Positions 58,201 to 64,000 of a stretch of 64,000 nucleotides of DNA are shown piece after piece; the first letter of the stretch is position 1; each line of letters starts with the position of its first letter. The translations under genes and the position numbers were made by a program. The stretch is from Pisaster brevispinus (taxonomy: Eukaryota > Echinodermata > Asteroidea > Forcipulatida > Asteriidae): NCBI GenBank assembly GCA_023634235.1, contig JAMKCF010000013.1, positions 9,213,827-9,277,826 on the forward strand, written 5' to 3'. The notes beneath the pieces are model-generated. The model made no database searches, had not been told where the DNA came from, and saw only the letters and a list, made by a program, of their open reading frames with translations.

Positions 58201-61200
58201 TGTACACCGTACACGGTGGGGTAGGGGGAGAATTGCGCCAAAGCAATACAGTATTATTCACGTTCATGAGTCTTCACGTGAGATTTAAAAATGCGGCTCA
58301 CCATACAAATATAACCATGTTGTTTTTATGACAAAATACTCACGTGATGTATCGTGATGACACAGGTAGAAGCAAACCAATGGTGACAGTCGAAAGAGTT
58401 ATTTCATTGGGATTACTGGATGGCTTGGTCGGAGGATCAATTCCTTGAAAACAGTTTCAACAAATAAATCAAGAACAGCATAGGTATATATGCTTGGAAG
58501 CATTGATTTGCTGAATTGCGACCAAACAGGTCCCTTTTTAAGGGCAAAAAGTTCATATGTACGAAACTTTGGAAGTGCCATCCAACTTGTAGATCCTGAT
58601 TTTACTACAAGATGATGATATCCTAAACGCAAGATGACGACATTCTGACATGACTTATCTCGGGATGGCGACAACTTGAAAGTAGAATGTTTCATCTTCC
58701 CAATTAGATTTATCTTGGGTTCTTGACACCTTCGGGATGTTATCGTCCGAAGATTTATTATCTCGTATCTCGGAAAGTTGACATCCTATGTTCAGATTGT
58801 CGACAAGTTAAGACAATTCATCTTGGGATGTAGACATCTAACTTTCATGACGTCGACATCCTAAGATTAAATGTGCCTGGAAGAAGACATCTTACTTCAG
58901 GATATCGTTACATCATCTCAAGATGTCGTCATCTTCTGCTTATGATGTCACCACCGTCTCATGATCACATGTCGGACGGCACTTTCTGAGCTCCGTCTGC
59001 CATTTTGGGGTTTAGTATAAAATCATTTCAATACCTTTCTCGACTGAAGTAAATGTCTGAAGTCTTGCCTTTTCTCCTGAACCAACACTGTTGAAACCTG
59101 CCAGGTGAAACTCATATTTCGTAGATGGTTCTAAACTGCTAAGGTTATGCTGCACAACTGATGGTTCTATATCGACCGTGTTGAATGAGCTATTCGGACT
59201 AAAGTTGATTTCATAAGGTTTTTCTAGCACCCTGTATGATAGCTGTGATTTAGAACAAAACAAAATTAGTAGAATAAGTATTTCATTCACAAGACTTTGT
59301 TCACCTAATCTGATAAGGTTATCAATTAAAGGGAACTAACAAAATTTGTTTCCATCAAAATTACTATTACTATTATTACTTGTTAGACCCGTCAACACAA
59401 ATAAAAAGAATATACACGGGAAATCAAAGAATTATAAAACACAAAACACTGAGAAAATAACAAACAGTAAGACAGGTATTGCCCAAGAAACACACAGATT
59501 AGCAAAGTTTTAAAAAAGATGATGAAAGGAGGAAAGGAGGGCAACTAGACGAGCATGGAGAAAAGCAACATATAATTTGATGGGGGAAAGTGAAAATAAG
59601 TGTATAAAGAAAACCTACAAAGTACAAGAAGTCAGTCTGGGGAAGAACACAATAAAACTGCCCAAACAAAAAGAACAAAACACTAAGGCACATGTACTCG
59701 ATCGCTGGCAGAATTATTTTGACCTCTTAATCTCGTCATTGCCCAAACTGCACAGCTCTAAAATAAAGCTTAATGAATTGGACCAGGATTGGTCCGTCGT
59801 TAAAGGAAGGTCAAACAAATGCCCTTTAAACAGGATATGACTTTAAATTGTTTGTGATCGTTAACTAAATAAAAATAGTAGATAACATAAAGTACTGTGC
59901 AGACCTGCGTTGTACACATTGTGATGTGTACACTGTACACCCCTAGGTCAAAATTGACCACGATTCCAGTGGGGTCAAACTCATCTCAGGGTCAGTTGTA
60001 CCCGGAAACTGTGTCAAACTGACGCAGAATTTGAGTCAAATATCCTCATTTAAAATTAGGTTCTGGGCAACCTAACCCAGATATTCAGAACCAAGAATCC
60101 TTATCTGGGTTTTTTTCTTGTGTGTAAAAGAACAAAATAAAAAGCGTTGGTATCTGTTAGTACGTACCGTGTATCTAATAATGGCACCATTTCTCTGACC
60201 ACAGGGAATTGGACTCCAACTAAATACTAAACTATGCTCAGCTTTTGATGACAACTTGAAGTCTGTCGGAGCTCCTGTTGGCTCTGAATGGTAATTTGAA
60301 ATCCAAAAATATACAATTTAATTAACACATTCTAGAAATTAGGGCCTACTAAATTGGCAATGTACTTTTTCACGTCATAAATTAGTGTTGTGCTGAATTA
60401 GAAACTTGCTTCTAAATTATGATTTGGACGAAATTTGTTTAGGAAATTCTGACAATCTCTGAGCGCCGCATGAACTGAGCAAGGCAATAGTTCTCTGTTT
60501 AACCTAAACACGTTAGACCAGCTCTTCCAGACAAATCCAATCAAAATGAGTTGAAATTTAACCGAAGCTCTCTTTCCAAGCCCTATTTTACATTTATAAG
60601 TTGTAAAGTTGTACGACTGTGCCTGTACATGTCCGTGCTGGTCTGATCATTGCACAGGTACCTTCAACAGTGTCTACCTTCAACAAAGTGACTCTCAACG
60701 TCTGCGTGGCCATCAATTTAATCATGTCTTTACTAAAATAAATGACTGCCAATACATCATTTACCCTTTTCGGGCGTTGTGTGCTCAATGTAACTTTCCT
60801 CCAGGAATTCACCAAGTCCCGCTTCATTCCGTGCAAGAACACGAACCGTGTAGATTGAGTTGGCGAAGAGAGATGAATCGGGATGTGGTAACGTAGACTG
60901 TGTCGTCGTTGTGTTGTGTAGGGTTTCAAATTCTCCATCCACCCTTTGGCAAAGATCTTTGTAAACCAGTTGATACTGCAGCTCATAATCAATAACAGGG
61001 CACTTATTTTGAGGAGCTTTCCATGCTATGGTCTTCCTCGATTCTTGCCCAGAGCTGACTTCATAGATCACTGATACAGGAACTGAAAAAAAAATCTACA
61101 AATGATCTGTCCTTGAACAAATCATGAAATAGTTACAAAATTTACATTTTCATAGTTTTTTTAATGTCCTGTAACAACCTTGTCAAGTGATGTGTCGTGT

Positions 61201-64000
61201 CCAAGTGGGCAAGCGCACTGGACTCGAGCTGTGGTGTTTCTAACCGGTATAGTGTGGGTTCGAGTCCCGGTTTTGACATTTGTGTCCTAAAAACAAGACG
61301 CTATTAAGTTGCTTTTTCCCATATACATCACGATTTTTCAATTATTTATAATCGTGACGGCGTCGAGCACATGTTTGTGGTAAATTGTGGTCCACTCAGC
61401 GCACCGTAGTGGAACCTGATGCCACCTTGGAGGAGCACAATTTGTTGGTTTGCTCAACTGTAGTTGTAACTGTAAAACAAATCGAGGTCCACCGCAGCAG
61501 AAATGTATTAGAGTCGGAACGTTTTCGTGACGTTGCCGTGGTACGTCGTGAATGCGTCTTGTTCATTCGTACTCATTTTCCGGAGGCCACAACACCTACG
61601 GCATAACTTCACGACGGTGCTAATACGATTACACTAAGATGACCAAGCACAATTTGAACAAGATGCCACAAAAAACGTTTTTTAGTCTCACGTGACTTTT
61701 GTTAATCGTTGAGGAAGACGCGCAAACGGGGGCTCCCACAAACAATAGTGACGACAACAACAACATTCAATTATTCACCCTTTGCGCCTTTTTCGTCATG
61801 TGATTAATTACATCGTATAGGCGTCAAGTTCAACCGAACTGACGTCTTGTGAAATCTTACTGGCGCCGCAGTGAAGTCGTAGTAAAATCGTAGTACGAAG
61901 TGACAAATGTTGACGATGTCGTAACTCTGCCGTAATAATTCGCACCAATGTCGCAGCACTATCTTACTACTGTCGTATCACATAATGACGGCCCCTTAAA
62001 AGGGTCTTGGCAAGACCCAGAAAATGATTATCCTTCAACTTTTGAGTGCAAATTGCTACGGTACATCAATATTGTTCTATTTTATAAAATCGTGTCCTAC
62101 AGCAGCAAAAATCGTATATGTTCAAAAGGGGTCTATAACCATTACTGCTTCCATTGGGTGGGACGTCAAGCCATTGGTCACAACTCTGTTTCCGCTACAA
62201 ATGTTGCGCAGGAGTTGAGCACATCTCAACTCTTCCGAACTCGTTGCTAATTCGTGAATTCAAAATTCGTATTGCATTTGCAAGCGCTTCAGAAAGTATA
62301 AACCAGGCTTAATGCACGTAAAATAACCCAGTTACACTTATCGTTAAGAGAAGGGGTTCATCCTAGTGTTTTGTGGTATGGTTGGGCCACATCACCCAAT
62401 TGTAAACTGTTAATGCTCTGTAAATAAACGGGTTTTCTAATTCGAGCATAGCTCTTTGTTTCTCGTAGAAGCTATATTAGAACTGTGCTTTATTGTTTAT
62501 TATTATTAAGAGTCAGTAGTTAATCCATTTGAGGGCTAATCGATTTAACGAACCATTAATTTTTTGCACTTTTGATCTAGATTTTGGGTCAAGGGGGAGG
62601 GTTCTGAGCCCCACCCACTGTCCCCTCTGGACCGCTGTATGCAGTTTAGCAACTACGTCGGTTTTCAAAAGATGTGTATGTACACCCAAAAACCATGAAC
62701 TGTCAATGTAAAATATTCTCCTTAGTGCATAAAGGTTTGAGATTCCTAATAAAAAATGTTATTTTCATTGTTTTTCTACAATATACTCCCACCTTTTAAG
62801 GGACCTAACTGTTTTTGGCTGTAGATGTCTTGCTATGTTAAATGGTAACTTGAACATCTTGTTACCAAAATAAATAAATAAATGATTTAACTTGGTAAAG
62901 GTTTTTGAAAAGGTTGAAAAAAAAACCACACATTTAGACTCGATGATATTTGCCAATCTTACCGTAACACATTCTGCAGTTTGGATTAATGCCAATCTGA
63001 CCATACGGACAAGAGTCTGCAAAACAAAGGTTATAAAAAAGAAGAAGAAGAAGAAATATCTGCTGCAACAACAAGAATAATATTTCTTCAGTACCTTCTC
63101 AGATTACCAAGAATACAATTTAAACAAAACATTGTAGAATCAATTACAGTTGCAAATATAATGGAAAATTTAGTGACCTGCCACCTGCTTGATAGAGGAA
63201 CAAATAGGAGAATAACACACACATACTTTGATGAACTGAGCGTTTGGGAACGAGCCTCGTAAAAGGCGCTAACATAAGCATTTTATATCCCCAAACCTTA
63301 ACATGTCAAAACAGCTGTGAGGATTCACATTTGTTGCTGATGTGACTGGATTCTCCTGTGGCTTTTAAACCACATAGAATCTAGAGGTTGTTTTTAACAG
63401 CTTCACGGTAAACTTTAACACTTTGTCTGAACGTGGACAGGAACGCAGAAAGACAAAGACAGACTTAAATCGGTTTCATATAGGCTAACAGTTACTAAAT
63501 GCAGCAGCTGACCAAAATTCAATCAATTAATCAAAAGTAATTTATATAGCCCCAAAATCACAAGTTTGCTCTTAGGCGCTGAGGCGCAAAATGGATGGTT
63601 AGTAAGACTGCTGGAACAGGTGAGCTTTGAGTAAAAGTTATAAACCACACTCTAAATAATCACTATTACTTTTATTGGACCAGTGATACCAGACTTCAAA
63701 ATAAACGCATAACTATTTGTTACAGCACAATGTATTTTCTAACCACGACACCACACACACTGTGTCACTTTGTACTCGTGCTGGATCTTTTTTATTCTTC
63801 GAGGTCAGCTGACATGTTTTACATGGCTGTTTATTTCACTAGATTGTTTGGAAATGCCAGATTGGAAATTTTACAATAAAACAAGTAATGAGAGAAAGAA
63901 TGAAAACATTAGTGGCCAGTCAGTTGAATGTACACTTACTTTGGCAATTTTCACCTCTAAATCCTCCTTCACAAAGTACACCAGTCGGGCATGCACCAGA
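47933..64000 (-). CDS. Gene C: near-identical paralogue of gene B, 5' exons outside window
   Basis: The last 21 exons of the gene B model are found again with identical lengths, phases and splice sites. The reading frame is intact throughout and all kinase motifs are present. Observed differences from B include Trp for Cys in FN3-1, Glu for Ala (ELQYQL), Leu for Ser in FN3-3, Ala for Thr (PIGANE), Ile for Thr in the helix, Asn for Ser and Gln for Lys in exon 19, Glu for Asp and Ala for Val in exon 21, and Asn for Asp as the last residue. The signal, Ig and first EGF exons should lie beyond base 64000. Confidence 0.87.
50134..50369 (-). mobile_element. LINE C-terminal remnant in gene C intron 23, copy 2
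   Basis: The same remnant with the same internal break, inherited through the duplication. Confidence 0.6.
52653..56148 (-). CDS. Gene C stem, transmembrane, juxtamembrane and P-loop exons
   Basis: Exons 15' 56109-56148, 16' 55538-55640, 17' 55325-55371, 18' 53552-53733 and 19' 52653-52917. The YETV/YELV/YEDV triplet and GEGHFGEV P-loop are retained. The exon 18' donor reads CAAG|gttatt, weaker than gttagt in gene B. Confidence 0.87.
53296..53519. mobile_element. MITE with TACACTGCA ends in gene C intron 18
   Basis: Same element, position and length as in gene B, so the insertion predates the duplication. Confidence 0.7.
54126..54437. mobile_element. Inverted-repeat element with ACACCCGGTT ends, copy 2
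   Basis: Duplicate of the element in gene B intron 17, with a few substitutions. Confidence 0.55.
54620..54981. mobile_element. Foldback element with GTGTACGTACAC palindrome array, copy 2
   Basis: Same terminal repeats and array as in gene B, in the same intron. It was therefore present before the duplication, and the array has changed in length since. Confidence 0.75.
56268..57626. mobile_element. 1,359-bp foldback DNA element with 6-bp target duplication
   Basis: The ends are perfect inverted repeats starting TATGGTGGCCCTGAAGGGAC and including ATCAAACATA. The element is flanked by ctaaac on both sides (56262-56267 and 57627-57632); gene B has one ctaaac at the same place (25908-25913), giving the empty site. 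Both arms carry arrays of short palindromes such as cgtaaatatttacg, and further in a second inverted repeat around 56735-56900 and 57235-57385. No transposase is encoded, so it is non-autonomous. Confidence 0.85.
57647..61082 (-). CDS. Gene C FN3 exons
   Basis: Exons 9' 60765-61082, 10' 60168-60283, 11' 59035-59242, 12' 58344-58443, 13' 58056-58105 and 14' 57647-57894. FN3-1 keeps the canonical tryptophan (TIAWKAP, codon 61021-61023). The intron after exon 14' is interrupted by the 1,359-bp foldback element ending 20 bp downstream of the donor. Confidence 0.87.
61198..61278 (+). repeat. tRNA-derived SINE-like segment in gene C intron 8
   Basis: Same segment as in gene B with three or so substitutions (for example gtggtgtttc for gtgatgtttc). 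Confidence 0.5.
62963..64000 (-). CDS. Gene C EGF-4 (partial) and cysteine linker exons
   Basis: Exon 7' is cut by the window edge (63940-64000) and reads [20 protein letters not shown]; gene B has GGLC and GETC at the changed sites. Exon 8' is 62963-63016, identical in protein to gene B. Confidence 0.8.

Larger units (their letters stand above)
42936..64000. repeat. Direct segmental duplication, copy 2 (gene C unit, right end outside window)
   Basis: Begins acagcaagccaactaaaaaa, like acaacaagccaactaaaaaa in copy 1 near 13340. Introns are nearly as similar as exons, which indicates a fairly recent duplication. Copy-2-only insertions lie at 43056-43196, 44632-45222 and 56268-57626. Confidence 0.85.

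Overview
This is a stretch of animal (eukaryotic) nuclear DNA. Its genes are split into many small exons by AT-rich introns, which are packed with short inverted-repeat elements, foldbacks and simple repeats. Interspersed repeats with ends such as GGGGTCGATTTCACAAAG and GGCCCAATTTCAT, together with a Tie-type receptor carrying Ig, EGF and FN3 domains, point to an invertebrate deuterostome. An echinoderm is my best guess; this is inference, not proof.

All recognisable host genes lie on the minus strand and form a tandem array of three Tie/TEK-like receptor tyrosine kinases. Gene A (9614 down to base 79, running off the left edge) has a signal peptide, two Ig-like domains, three EGF-like modules, one membrane segment and the start of a kinase domain. 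It has no visible FN3 domains, and its kinase lacks the first P-loop glycine, the VAIK lysine and the alpha-C glutamate, so it is a candidate pseudokinase receptor. Gene B (37586 down to 17574) is complete. I assembled 27 exons whose splice phases all agree and give 1,231 residues: signal peptide, Ig-Ig, four EGF-like modules plus a short cysteine linker, three FN3 domains, transmembrane helix, juxtamembrane segment with YETV/YELV/YEDV, full kinase with HRDLAARN and DFG, and a tail with TYMKV and TYENI. Gene C (past 64000 down to 47933) is a near-identical paralogue whose 5' exons lie beyond the window.

Genes B and C sit in a direct duplication of about 30 kb. Homology starts at about 13345 (copy 1) and 42936 (copy 2) and continues to the right edge. 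Later insertions are dated by empty sites in the other copy: a 1,359-bp foldback element at 56268-57626, a solo LTR at 44632-45222 and a small inverted-repeat element at 43056-43196 are only in copy 2; about 330-360 bp near 30383-30708 are only in copy 1. The spacer between genes A and B (9615-17573) also holds a LINE reverse-transcriptase remnant and a THAP-domain exon pair between two inverted repeats. The spacer between B and C (37587-47932) holds repeats and no gene I can name.

By family knowledge, Tie receptors bind secreted ligands outside the cell and signal by tyrosine phosphorylation. B and C have every catalytic motif needed. A could act as a ligand-binding or dimerising partner without its own activity; that role is inferred. 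I found no CRISPR array, rRNA gene or functional tRNA gene.
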